IMG/VR virus record: IMGVR_UViG_3300049450_000044
Span: 1 to 41,314 of that record
Length of the DNA stretch: 41,314 nucleotides
Source: a virus
Reading direction: 5' to 3' (one strand)
Below the pieces are notes generated by a model, which saw only the letters and a program-made list of their open reading frames with translations, made no database searches and was not told the DNA's origin. Below, piece by piece: positions 12,909 to 20,337 of the stretch (the stretch's first letter is position 1; each line of letters opens with the position of its first letter). Both the position numbers and the translations under genes were made by a program.

Positions 12909-13400
12909 ATGAGCGGCCTGCTTGGTCCGGTGGTGGCGCAGGGCATCACGCCCGACAGCGGTCAGGGGCAGCTGGCGACGGCGATCTCGTCATTCTTCGG
13001 TGCGGGCACGCCGCAGTTCAGCACGCAGGCTCCACAGGCTGCGCCGCCACCAGACAACACCTATGACAAGTGGGGGCATGTCATCACGGGACAGCCGCAG
13101 CCGCAGGCCGCGCCGGCAGCGCCCGCACCCGCCATGCCGTCGCTCAACACCGGGCCGGGACTTCCGCAGGCACAGCAAGGGCCCAGCGCCGTCAATCCAG
13201 GGGCGAGCGGCTACGACATGTGGGGCAGGCAGGCGCCCGCACCGCCGCAGCAGGCGCCACAGCTGCCGGGGCTGGCCGACATCCTGGCGATGATCCAGGC
13301 GGCACAGGCCAAGCAGGCTGCGAATGCGCCCGTGCCGCCGGGACTGCTGAGCGATGGCGCCAGCGAGGGCGGCGGCGGCGGCGCAGAGGGGACCATGTAG
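12909..13400 (+). CDS. Pro/Ala/Gln-rich head-region protein, 163 aa
   Basis: A short ordered N terminus (SGLLGPVVAQGITPDSGQGQ) precedes a low-complexity body rich in Ala, Pro and Gln. It contains two related units, NTYDKWGHVITGQPQPQ and SGYDMWGRQAPAPPQQ. A C-terminal helix LADILAMIQAAQAKQ and a Gly-rich tail follow. It ends one base into the portal start. Such proteins are common beside podovirus portals but their function is unclear. Confidence 0.6.
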   Translation: MSGLLGPVVAQGITPDSGQGQLATAISSFFGAGTPQFSTQAPQAAPPPDNTYDKWGHVITGQPQPQAAPAAPAPAMPSLNTGPGLPQAQQGPSAVNPGASGYDMWGRQAPAPPQQAPQLPGLADILAMIQAAQAKQAANAPVPPGLLSDGASEGGGGGAEGTM

Positions 13401-16114
13401 TGAGCGGACTGATCCAACGACCCGGTGGCCTGCTGTCTCCCATGGGCATGCCACAAGGGATTATCCCGCCTCTGCCCCCCCTGCAGGGCCTGGTGCCATC
13501 GGGCATGCAGCCGCAGGGCCTGCAACTCGGCAGCGAGCAGATGCTGGCCTACCTGGTGCCACAGCAGGCGGATCTACATCCACATGACCCCGACCAGGAT
13601 TTACCGACAAATCTGCGGCGCTATGCGGCAGGGCTGCGACCGACAGTCAAGCCAGCCGGCGTGCCGTGGCAACAGGAGATCGTTTTCGAGCGGCTTGGGA
13701 AAGACGATCGCGAGATAGAGGCGGTGGCGCAGTACTATTTCCGCATCGCACAGAACTATGACGCGTATCTGTCGCGCGAGCGGATCACCGCGTCGCAATA
13801 CTACGATGGGCGGCCGCTCGGTGATGAAACGCCCGGCAGGTCTCAAATTGTTTTAACGGTTGTCCGCGACACCATTCGTTCCACGCTGCCATCGCTGCTG
13901 CGCGTGTTCACGGGCGTCGAAGACCCGGTCAGCTTTGAACCGATTTCGTCTGAGATCACCGGCAACGATCAGTTGGCGACGACACTGGCGCGCCAGGCGA
14001 CTGATTATGCGCGCTGGGCGCTGATGACGGCCAACCACGGCTGGCAGGTGCTGCACGACGTGCTGCTGGATGCGCTGACCAGGAAGGCGGGGTGGGCACG
14101 CTGGTACTGGGGCAAGCGCGAGCAGGTGCGGACGGATGTGTGCGAGGGCCTGCTGCAACCGCAGCTGCAGATGCTGCTCGCCCAGCCGGGCATCGAGGCG
14201 CAACGCATCGTCCGCCGCCCGATGACGCAGGAAGAGCTTCAGGCGATGCAGAAGACCCCCGATGGGGCGATGTATCTGCAGTCGGGTGGTGCTGCGGAAA
14301 TGTGGAGTGCCACCATCACCCGCACCGCGCAGCAGAACTGGCCGGTGGTCGAGGCCGTGCCCGCCGAGTGCGTCTGGGTAGTAGCAGATGCCGATACCGT
14401 CGATGGCGCCCGCGGCATCTTCCATGTGCGCGATGTGCCCGCCAGCGACCTGATCGAGATGGGACTGCCGGAGGACAAGATCCTCGCCTACTGCGATACC
14501 ATGATGCGGCCGCAGCAGCGCCGCGAGATGATCGCCCGCAACCCAGCCCAGGGGCACAACATCAAGCCGTCGCCCCCAGGTGACCGCAGTATGGGCATCT
14601 GTCGCTACGCGGAAGGCTGGATACGCTGCGACACGGATAACGACCATAAAGCGGAACTCATCCACGTCCACATGCTGGGCAATGCCACCAGGATGATCCA
14701 GTGGGAGCGGGTGGATGAGATCCCGCTCGCTTGTTTCACCCCCTACAGGGAGCCCGGGCGGCTGATCGGCTATTCGCAGGCCGACATGGTGATGGACCTG
14801 CAGCGGGTGGAAAGCCGGGTGATGCGGGCGACACTGGATAGTTTAGCCCAGAGCATGTTCCCGCGGACGGTGGTGACGCTGGGGCAAGTCAACCTCGCGG
14901 ACGCCAGACAAACGGCTATCGGGTCGATCATCCGCACCACCCAGGCGGGCGCCGTCACCGAGCTGGTGAAGCCCTACACGGGCGAGGCCGCGCTCAACAT
15001 GATGCAGGCGCTGGAGGCGATCCGGGAGTCACGGACAGGCATCACGCGAGCTTCGCAGGGCCTCACCGTGGACGAGTTGCAGAGCACGGCACCCGTGGCC
15101 GTGTCGGCGCAGACCTCGGCCGCGCAGGACCGGCTCGACATGATGGCACGCACGCTGGCCGAGACCGGGCTGGCGCCGCTGTATAGCGGGCTGTTGAGAA
15201 TGATGGCGCGGCATCAGGACCGACCCAACGTCTATCGTATCCGCGGGCAATGGGTGCCGATCGATCCGCGGGCGCTCGGCGTCATGTGGCAGACCTCGGT
15301 CAATGTCGGCGGCAAGGGCATGCCGATGGAACGGCTGGCGATGCTCGCCCAGATCGCCGGCAAGCAAGAGATGATCATGCAGACACAGGGGTTAACCAAT
15401 CCCTTGGTCGGCGTGCCGGAGTACCGGAATACGCTCAGCCGGATGCTGGAAACCGCCAACATTGCCGATGTGTCCTCGTATTTTAAGGCGTTACCCCCAG
15501 GGTTCCAGGCGCCGCCGCCACCACCGACACCGCCCGATCCGTCACTGATCCTCGCCCAGGTGCAGGCCGGTAAGACCGCTGCCGATGTCGAGAACGATCG
15601 GGCGTCAGAACAAACCAAACGCGCGCAGATGCTGACCGATGATGACCTGAAGCGGGATCAGGCGGCGCTCGATGCCTGGACCAAGACCTGGATCGCCGGG
15701 GCCCAGTTCGGCACCCCCGTGCCGTCGCTCACCGAGTTCCAGCAGGCCATGGCCAGCAAGGTGCCGGGGATCCAGCTGCTCGGCAATCTGCCGCCGCCCA
15801 CCAGCCCGCAGATGCCAGCCACGGCAGGCCCCCCGCCTGGTCAGCCGCCCCAAGGGCCGCCACGACCGCCAGGGATGCCCCAAGGGGCGCCAGGGCCATC
15901 CATGGTGCCGCCACGCCCACAGCAACCGATGGGCCCGCCCGCCGGCTCGTTCAATCCGGCCCAGGCGATGGCCACCCGCCAGGCGCTGATGCAGGGGCAG
16001 ATGCCCAGTGCATATGGCAACATCGCTGCCAACGCCGCGGCGAAGTCACTGTTCGGACCCGGGGGGCCGGCATTGCCGCGGCCCGGCGCACAGCCACCAC
16101 AACCAGGGCAATAG
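13400..16114 (+). CDS. Portal protein, P22-like
   Basis: This 904-residue protein starts at GTG 13400, overlapping the previous stop. An upstream extension of the frame to 13070 is only a shadow of the preceding gene. Features include a helical clip/stem region (REIEAVAQYYFRIAQNYDAY), WARWYWGKREQVRTDVC, the DPRSMG-like DRSMGICRYAEGWIRCD, PFTPYREP-like CFTPYREPGRLIGYSQADM, and the long wing helix up to about residue 690. The last 200 residues are coiled and then Pro/Gln-rich, a long tail for this family. It forms the dodecameric DNA gate and nucleates prohead assembly. Confidence 0.88.
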   Translation: MSGLIQRPGGLLSPMGMPQGIIPPLPPLQGLVPSGMQPQGLQLGSEQMLAYLVPQQADLHPHDPDQDLPTNLRRYAAGLRPTVKPAGVPWQQEIVFERLGKDDREIEAVAQYYFRIAQNYDAYLSRERITASQYYDGRPLGDETPGRSQIVLTVVRDTIRSTLPSLLRVFTGVEDPVSFEPISSEITGNDQLATTLARQATDYARWALMTANHGWQVLHDVLLDALTRKAGWARWYWGKREQVRTDVCEGLLQPQLQMLLAQPGIEAQRIVRRPMTQEELQAMQKTPDGAMYLQSGGAAEMWSATITRTAQQNWPVVEAVPAECVWVVADADTVDGARGIFHVRDVPASDLIEMGLPEDKILAYCDTMMRPQQRREMIARNPAQGHNIKPSPPGDRSMGICRYAEGWIRCDTDNDHKAELIHVHMLGNATRMIQWERVDEIPLACFTPYREPGRLIGYSQADMVMDLQRVESRVMRATLDSLAQSMFPRTVVTLGQVNLADARQTAIGSIIRTTQAGAVTELVKPYTGEAALNMMQALEAIRESRTGITRASQGLTVDELQSTAPVAVSAQTSAAQDRLDMMARTLAETGLAPLYSGLLRMMARHQDRPNVYRIRGQWVPIDPRALGVMWQTSVNVGGKGMPMERLAMLAQIAGKQEMIMQTQGLTNPLVGVPEYRNTLSRMLETANIADVSSYFKALPPGFQAPPPPPTPPDPSLILAQVQAGKTAADVENDRASEQTKRAQMLTDDDLKRDQAALDAWTKTWIAGAQFGTPVPSLTEFQQAMASKVPGIQLLGNLPPPTSPQMPATAGPPPGQPPQGPPRPPGMPQGAPGPSMVPPRPQQPMGPPAGSFNPAQAMATRQALMQGQMPSAYGNIAANAAAKSLFGPGGPALPRPGAQPPQPGQ

Positions 16115-16116
16115 GA

Positions 16117-16359
16117 ATGTCGGAGACTCATATCTTTGATAGCGTGGATGAATGGTGCGACCTCTTCACGGAGGCATTCGATAAGTCTCGTGTCAACGAG
16201 ATCCTTGACGCCGTCAATGCCAAAGATACCGATCATGCAACAATCATCGTCGCTTGCGCGCATATGCTTGGCGCACTGCTAAAGACCAACGATGACAGCT
16301 ATTTTCCGCTCGCCTTGATGGCAATGATTGTGCGCGCCAGCGAAAAAGATGAGCAATAG
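16117..16359 (+). CDS. Hypothetical acidic protein, 80 aa
   Basis: The ATG at 16117 lies two bases after the portal stop, behind AGGA. The sequence is acidic and helical (DSVDEWCDLFTEAFDKSRV, then ATIIVACAHMLGALL). It has the size and composition of small phage accessory proteins but no recognised domain. Confidence 0.6.
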   Translation: MSETHIFDSVDEWCDLFTEAFDKSRVNEILDAVNAKDTDHATIIVACAHMLGALLKTNDDSYFPLALMAMIVRASEKDEQ

Positions 16360-16369
16360 GAGAACCACC

Positions 16370-16519
16370 ATGGTCACACGCGCATCAGGCAGCCAATCGA
16401 CGAAAACCGTGCCCAAGCAGGGCCAGAACAAGCCGGTGAGCGGTGGGGCGGCCGGGGCAGGCAAGGATCGCGGCACCGCCAAGCTGCCCACCATCAGCAG
16501 GACCACAACCCGGAAGTGA
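16370..16519 (+). CDS. Small basic low-complexity protein, 49 aa
   Basis: ATG at 16370 is preceded by AGGAGAACCACC, a clear ribosome site. The product is Lys/Arg/Gly/Thr-rich (STKTVPKQGQNKPVSGG, then GKDRGTAKLPTISRTTTRK) and probably disordered, so it may bind DNA or another virion protein. It overlaps the next GTG start by four bases. Confidence 0.55.
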   Translation: MVTRASGSQSTKTVPKQGQNKPVSGGAAGAGKDRGTAKLPTISRTTTRK

Positions 16520-16788
16520 GCGACCTCTCCCGCGAGGAACGCTACGAGATCCAGCGCCGCGGCGGCGAAGCCCACCGCCTGCTGCAGGACCGCGAGCTGA
16601 TGGACATGCTCACGTTCATTCGGGAAGGCGCGGTGCAGACGGCAGTGCATGGTACGGATGTCCGCGAGCGCGAGGACGCCCGCAACCTGGCGCGGGCCAT
16701 CGATCACCTCGCGACCGAGATGCGCTCACGCCTCGATACCGCCCTGCTGCAGAACCAGCGCGAGACCGATGGGCGGCGGTTTGAATGA
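16516..16788 (+). CDS. Helical head-region protein, 90 aa
   Basis: GTG at 16516 overlaps the preceding stop. The whole product is charged helix (SREERYEIQRRGGEAHRLLQ, then EREDARNLARAIDHLATEMR), suggesting a coiled-coil assembly factor. It lies immediately before the scaffold gene. No family was recognised. Confidence 0.6.
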   Translation: MSDLSREERYEIQRRGGEAHRLLQDRELMDMLTFIREGAVQTAVHGTDVREREDARNLARAIDHLATEMRSRLDTALLQNQRETDGRRFE

Positions 16789-16797
16789 GGATGTACC

Positions 16798-17955
16798 ATG
16801 AGTGAGAGTAGCCCATCCGCGCCTGCCGCACCGGCAGCAGCCCAGCCGGCCACCCCGGCACCGGCAACCAACACCAACGTCGTCAACGCCCCAGCGCCAG
16901 CGTCGCAGGAAAGCATCAGCCTCTCCGATGCCGGCAGGCTGCTCGCCAGACGCCGCCAGGAGACCGCACGCGAGGCGCAGGGGCAGGGGCAGCCGACAGC
17001 ACGCCTCAACCCCTCTCCAGCCCCCGCAGGGCCGCCCGGACAGCTTACGGCGCCGGTAGAGTCCAAACCCGCAGCGCCCACCACCCCCACCGACAGCCCA
17101 AGGGACAGCCCAAGGGACAGCCCAAGGGACAGCTACGACACCATCGCCAAGGCGCTGGGGCTCGAGCAGGGAGCGGCGCCAGCACCGGCCGAGGGTGCCC
17201 CCACCGAAGGGGCAACCGACGGCGTCTATACGATCGACGGACACCGCGTCACCGCAGCCCAAATCCGCACCGCCATGGGCATGGCCGCGGACTACACCCG
17301 CAAGACCCAGGATTTAGCCCAGCAGCGCCAGCAGCTGCAGCAGCAGGCCGAGGCACTCGCCACCGTGCTGCCCCATATCCAGCCGGAACTCGCGAAGCTT
17401 GGTGAGCGGCTCCAGGGAGCGACCCCGCCAGACCCCGGCCTGATCGAAAGCGACCCGCAGGGCTATCTCCGCCAATTCGCCGCCTACCAGCAGGCTACGG
17501 CTGAGCAACAACGTCTGGGCAGCCTCACCCAACTCCAGCAGCAAGCCTACGAAAGGGCGATGTCGCAGCAGGTCGAGGCCGGCAACAAAATGCTGAGCGA
17601 AAAGTACGAGTTCTGGCGCGATGACGCGATGCGCTCGACCGTGCAGCGCGATATCGCCCGCTGGGCCGAAAGCAAGGGCGGTTACACCCGCCAGGAGCTC
17701 CAGGGGCTGTCCGACCCGCGCCACGTCGAGAGCATGATGAAAGCGATGATGTGGGATAGGATGCTGGAGGGCGCCAAGACCAGGGCACCGCAGCCAGTAC
17801 AGACCGCACAGGTGCGTGGCGTGCGCCCGCCACCAGCCGCCGCCGCCCAGGTGCAGGCCATGGAGCAGGCGTTCGAGGCACGGCCCAATGCCCGCAACGC
17901 CGCCGCCCTGCTCAGCGCACGACGCTCCAACGCCAACGGCAGCACCCGGTATTGA
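16798..17955 (+). CDS. Scaffold protein
   Basis: This 385-residue protein has the usual scaffold layout. An Ala/Pro-rich disordered N terminus is followed by a segment with three DSPR repeats (about residues 99-110), a long Gln-rich coiled coil (about 160-200, TQDLAQQRQQLQQQAEALAT) and a helical C-terminal domain with KYEFWRDDAMRSTVQRDIAR. It sits between portal and capsid genes, which is the expected place. It would guide capsid assembly and leave before maturation. The mini-CRISPR array starts 30 bases after its stop. Confidence 0.8.
   Translation: MSESSPSAPAAPAAAQPATPAPATNTNVVNAPAPASQESISLSDAGRLLARRRQETAREAQGQGQPTARLNPSPAPAGPPGQLTAPVESKPAAPTTPTDSPRDSPRDSPRDSYDTIAKALGLEQGAAPAPAEGAPTEGATDGVYTIDGHRVTAAQIRTAMGMAADYTRKTQDLAQQRQQLQQQAEALATVLPHIQPELAKLGERLQGATPPDPGLIESDPQGYLRQFAAYQQATAEQQRLGSLTQLQQQAYERAMSQQVEAGNKMLSEKYEFWRDDAMRSTVQRDIARWAESKGGYTRQELQGLSDPRHVESMMKAMMWDRMLEGAKTRAPQPVQTAQVRGVRPPPAAAAQVQAMEQAFEARPNARNAAALLSARRSNANGSTRY
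17092..17127 (+). repeat. Three 12-bp tandem repeats in the scaffold gene
   Basis: The unit GACAGCCCAAGG occurs three times without a gap at 17092, 17104 and 17116 and encodes DSPR each time. The identical codons point to a recent slippage expansion in a disordered region. Confidence 0.85.
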
Positions 17956-17979
17956 TCCATGAACCGGTTGGAGTATATA
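17952..17979 (+). promoter_or_regulatory. Candidate promoter for the mini-CRISPR array
   Basis: TTGATC (17952-17957) and TATATA (17974-17979) are separated by 16 bases, and the predicted start falls at or next to the first repeat base (17986). The -35 part overlaps the scaffold stop codon. The GTATATACG core is shared with the promoter at 4033. Only about 30 bases lie between gene and array, so there is no room for a long leader. Confidence 0.35.
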
Positions 17980-17985
17980 CGAAGC

Positions 17986-18136
17986 GTGTTCCCCGCAGGC
18001 GCGGGGATGACCCGCCGAAACCTGGGCCGACACCAACCTGCAACGCGTGTTCCCCGCAGGCGCGGGGATGACCCGGAGTAGACCATGGCCGTTCCCGCAC
18101 AGGGAGCGTGTTCCCTGCGTGTGCGGGGATGAAACC
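17986..18136 (+). CRISPR. Phage-borne mini-CRISPR array, type I-E, three repeats and two spacers
   Basis: Repeats start at 17986, 18047 and 18108, a constant 61-nt period, with 29-nt repeats and 32-nt spacers as in type I-E. The first two repeats are identical (GTGTTCCCCGCAGGC, then GCGGGGATGACCCG), with a CCCCGC/GCGGGG stem and an 8-nt tag ATGACCCG. The third is degenerate (GTGTTCCCTGCGTGTGCGGG, then GATGAAACC), as usual for the leader-distal end. Spacer 1 is 18015-18046 and spacer 2 is 18076-18107. Spacer 2 resembles the start of this phage's capsid gene and spacer 1 its RfaH-like gene. No cas genes are present, so host Cascade would be needed. Confidence 0.93.
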
Positions 18137-18371
18137 CGTTATTGACGGCATGGCTCTACTGACAACATACTGACATTCGTCGCCCGAAGGAGTGCTTGCA
18201 CCAACCGGCTGGGCGGGCCGTGTAGTCGCGAGGATGACCAAGTTGGTCGCCGGCACGCACCGCAGTCGCAAGACCAAGCGGTAAACGCCCGAGCAGACCT
18301 CCAGTCGCTCCATTGCGAACCAGCAATTTGGTTCAATCAGGCATGCAGCGTAGCTACGCGCGTGCCATGCA
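18137..18371. other. Noncoding stretch between the mini-array and the capsid gene
   Basis: No convincing gene or tRNA is seen. It holds the inverted repeat GACCAAGTTGGTC (18236-18248), the stem GAACCA/TGGTTC (18318-18335) and the palindrome GCGTAGCTACGC (18348-18359). Such a gap is unusual in this packed operon. It could be the original intergenic region with a capsid promoter, or DNA that came with the array. Confidence 0.6.
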
Positions 18372-18374
18372 ATG

Positions 18375-18406
18375 GAGATGGACATGGCCGTTCCCGCACA
18401 GGGAGC
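18375..18406 (+). other. Protospacer-like site for spacer 2 (capsid gene start)
   Basis: The site matches spacer 2 at 28 of 32 positions, including 24 consecutive bases from 18383 to 18406. The preceding bases 18372-18374 are ATG, an accepted type I-E PAM. The four mismatches are at spacer positions 4, 5, 7 and 8, all in the seed. The window covers the ribosome site and start codon of the capsid gene. Confidence 0.85.
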
Positions 18407-19367
18407 CGCTCCCGCAGGCACTTATATCGAGACTGCAGCTGTCGGCGTCCGCGAAGACCTCGCGGATATCATCTATCGTATCGATCCCGACGAGACACCG
18501 CTGGTATCAGCATGTTCCCGCGTCGGCTCCAAACAAGTCCTGACCGAGTGGATCGTGCAGGAGTTGAATCCTGCGGCAGATAATGCTCAGCCTGAGGGCT
18601 TCACCGCCGTTATGCAGGCGGTGATCAAGCCCATCCGCCTGAACAACGTCTGCCAGATTATCGCCCGTACAGTGGGCGTCTCCAACACGCTCCGCGTCGT
18701 GGACGTGGTCGGTGGGGAGGACGAGTACAATCGCAATATGATCCTACGCGGCATGGAGGTGAAGCGCGACCTCGAGCTGGCCGTCACCTCGCCACTCGTA
18801 CGCACCATCACCGACCCACGCCACATGAGCGGCCTGCCCTGCTATACCGCATTCGGCGCGCGTGGTGCCGGTGCTGGCGTCATGCCGATCGGTGACGGTT
18901 CCAACGCCGGAACGGCTGGCACGCCCTACGATCTTACGCTGAACGTCGTCAACGCCGCCATCCAGCAGTCCTGGCAGGCCGGTGGTAATCCGACATTGGG
19001 GATCATGTCGGGAAATATTAAGAACTATTTCGCGACATTGTCGCAGGGCGGGACGGGCAACCCGATCGTGGCCCAGAACATCGTGCAGGCGTCACCAACC
19101 GGCGAGATGACCATCCAGGGCGCGGTCGATGTCTACCGCACCAACTTCGGCACACTGCAACTCGCACCCGATCGGTTCTGTCCAGCCCATCAAATCCTGA
19201 TGGTGTCGACAGACTATGTCGAGATGGCGCCGTTGCCGGAAAGGGATTTAGTCCAGCAGGACTATGCCCAGACAGGAGATAATTCCCAGGGTGGGGTTAT
19301 TTTCGAGGGGTGCATCAGGCCCACCGCTCCTAAGGCACATGCCACAATTTTCGATCTTAACCAATGA
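18384..19367 (+). CDS. Major capsid protein, SU10/DUF5309 type
   Basis: This 327-residue protein starts at ATG 18384 with GGAG at 18374-18377. The N-terminal arm reads GTYIETAAVGVREDLADIIY followed by RIDPDETPLVSA, the signature of the SU10-type (DUF5309) major capsid family with the HK97 fold. A spine-helix region (EYNRNMILRGMEVKRDLELA) and a C-terminal sheet (QGAVDVYRTNFGTLQLAPDR) follow. It forms the icosahedral shell. Its first bases are the likely target of spacer 2. A start at 18372 is less likely because it precedes the ribosome site. Confidence 0.88.
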   Translation: MAVPAQGAAPAGTYIETAAVGVREDLADIIYRIDPDETPLVSACSRVGSKQVLTEWIVQELNPAADNAQPEGFTAVMQAVIKPIRLNNVCQIIARTVGVSNTLRVVDVVGGEDEYNRNMILRGMEVKRDLELAVTSPLVRTITDPRHMSGLPCYTAFGARGAGAGVMPIGDGSNAGTAGTPYDLTLNVVNAAIQQSWQAGGNPTLGIMSGNIKNYFATLSQGGTGNPIVAQNIVQASPTGEMTIQGAVDVYRTNFGTLQLAPDRFCPAHQILMVSTDYVEMAPLPERDLVQQDYAQTGDNSQGGVIFEGCIRPTAPKAHATIFDLNQ

Positions 19368-19430
19368 TACCAGCGGTTTCTTGTAAGTCTGCTGGCTAGA
19401 ATGGAGGGTAAACTGTCTGGGAATGCGATC

Positions 19431-19913
19431 CTAGGTTCTGTCGAGATAGGCGATCAGCTTGAGAAGCCGATTGCGGTCGTCTCGCACATTGCCCAGAGCC
19501 AGGTTGCATTCCCGGCACAGCCAGCCACGGAAATGGCCCTTCTGGTGACAATGGTCGAAATGAAGTGCGCGTCCCTTGTCTGGCGCTCCGCCGCAAGCAT
19601 CGCACATCTCGGGCCGAGGACGTCCTGCCAGCACCTCCAAATCCACAGCGCGTTGAAGGCGATTGCGTGCTTGGTGTTCCTTCTCTTTGGCTGTTATCTC
19701 GCCATACTCGCCGCGGATGTATCTGCGATTGGCTTCTCTGATCTTTTGGCGGTTCTTCTCGCGATAACGTCGCCGGTTCTCGCGCAAGGCTTCGCGGTTC
19801 TTTTGGGCATATTCCTTCTGATAGGCAGCGCGAGCCTCGCGGTTTTCCGCAACCCAAGTTCGCATATAAGCGGTCTTGATAGACTTGCGCGTCTCGTCAT
19901 CATCATATGGCAT
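19431..19913 (-). CDS. Endonuclease VII-like homing nuclease
   Basis: This 160-residue protein has a long basic N-terminal helix with repeated REANRRYI-like units. A C-terminal recombination-endonuclease-VII-type domain follows, with CDACGG, then LHFDHCHQKGHFRGWLC and RECNLALGNV. The paired cysteines bind zinc and the His-Asp-His forms the beta-beta-alpha-metal active site. It lies antisense between the capsid gene and the next structural gene, the common habitat of homing nucleases. Confidence 0.85.
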   Translation of the reverse strand: MPYDDDETRKSIKTAYMRTWVAENREARAAYQKEYAQKNREALRENRRRYREKNRQKIREANRRYIRGEYGEITAKEKEHQARNRLQRAVDLEVLAGRPRPEMCDACGGAPDKGRALHFDHCHQKGHFRGWLCRECNLALGNVRDDRNRLLKLIAYLDRT

Positions 19914-19946
19914 CAGCTTCGGTCCTCTCCAGTAGGATCGCGGTCA

Positions 19947-19982
19947 GGGGCGCTGTTGGCTTGGGAGAGCCAGCAACGCCCC
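19947..19982 (+). terminator. GC-rich hairpin downstream of the capsid region
   Basis: GGGGCG pairs with CGCCCC and an inner TGGCT pairs with AGCCA around a six-base loop. No T-run follows. It is probably the hairpin that originally followed the capsid gene before the endonuclease gene was inserted, and it may tune expression of downstream genes. Confidence 0.4.
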
Positions 19983-20002
19983 GCTTATAGCGGATTACCG
20001 CT

Positions 20003-20326
20003 ATGACCGACAGACCGTTCTATCAGTCCTGGAACCCGGTAACGCAGCGGTCCACCGAGATCGTGACGGACAGCGAAACCGGGCTGCCGCTCATCATCAC
20101 CTCGCAGAACACCCGCCCCATTGTCGAGAGCGCGAAGCAACTCGCGTCCAACTTCGACAAGCACCGGCCGAACCCGGACGGCATCACCCACGTCGCGCGC
20201 ATTCCCATGGTCATCTGGCAGCAGCTCCAGAAGCTCGGGATCACGAAGGACCAGAAGGCGCTCAATGCCTGGCTGGATGAGCGCGATAACCGCGTGTTCA
20301 GGACCGACGACGCCCGCAAGATCTGA
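20003..20326 (+). CDS. Conserved structural-region protein, 107 aa
   Basis: The protein reads RPFYQSWNPVTQRSTEIVTD at the front, QNTRPIVESAKQLASNFDKH in the middle, and a C-terminal helical part with QLQKLGITKDQKALNAWLD. I recognise this arrangement from podovirus-like genomes, where it follows the capsid gene, but it has no assigned function. The ATG at 20003 lies at the edge of a perfect palindrome (TAGCGG/CCGCTA, 19988-20003) and lacks a clear ribosome site, so translation may be controlled by that stem. Confidence 0.65.
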   Translation: MTDRPFYQSWNPVTQRSTEIVTDSETGLPLIITSQNTRPIVESAKQLASNFDKHRPNPDGITHVARIPMVIWQQLQKLGITKDQKALNAWLDERDNRVFRTDDARKI

Positions 20327-20337
20327 AGGAGACCACC

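Noticed and set aside
13070-13399. Upstream extension of the portal frame
   Set aside because: The extra 110 residues are low-complexity Arg/Ala/Gly sequence antiparallel in style to the in-frame Pro/Gln-rich gene at 12909, which has better start and stop overlaps.
17986-18136. Assembly chimera of host array and phage as the explanation of the array
   Set aside because: Not excluded, but less likely: spacer 2 differs from the capsid gene start in four of its first eight bases, the structural operon continues normally on both sides, and a second related array exists at 10396. Read mapping is needed to settle it.
18137-18371. tRNA gene, suggested by a GGTTCAATC stretch
   Set aside because: The flanking bases do not form a T-arm or acceptor stem and no matching D or anticodon arms were found.
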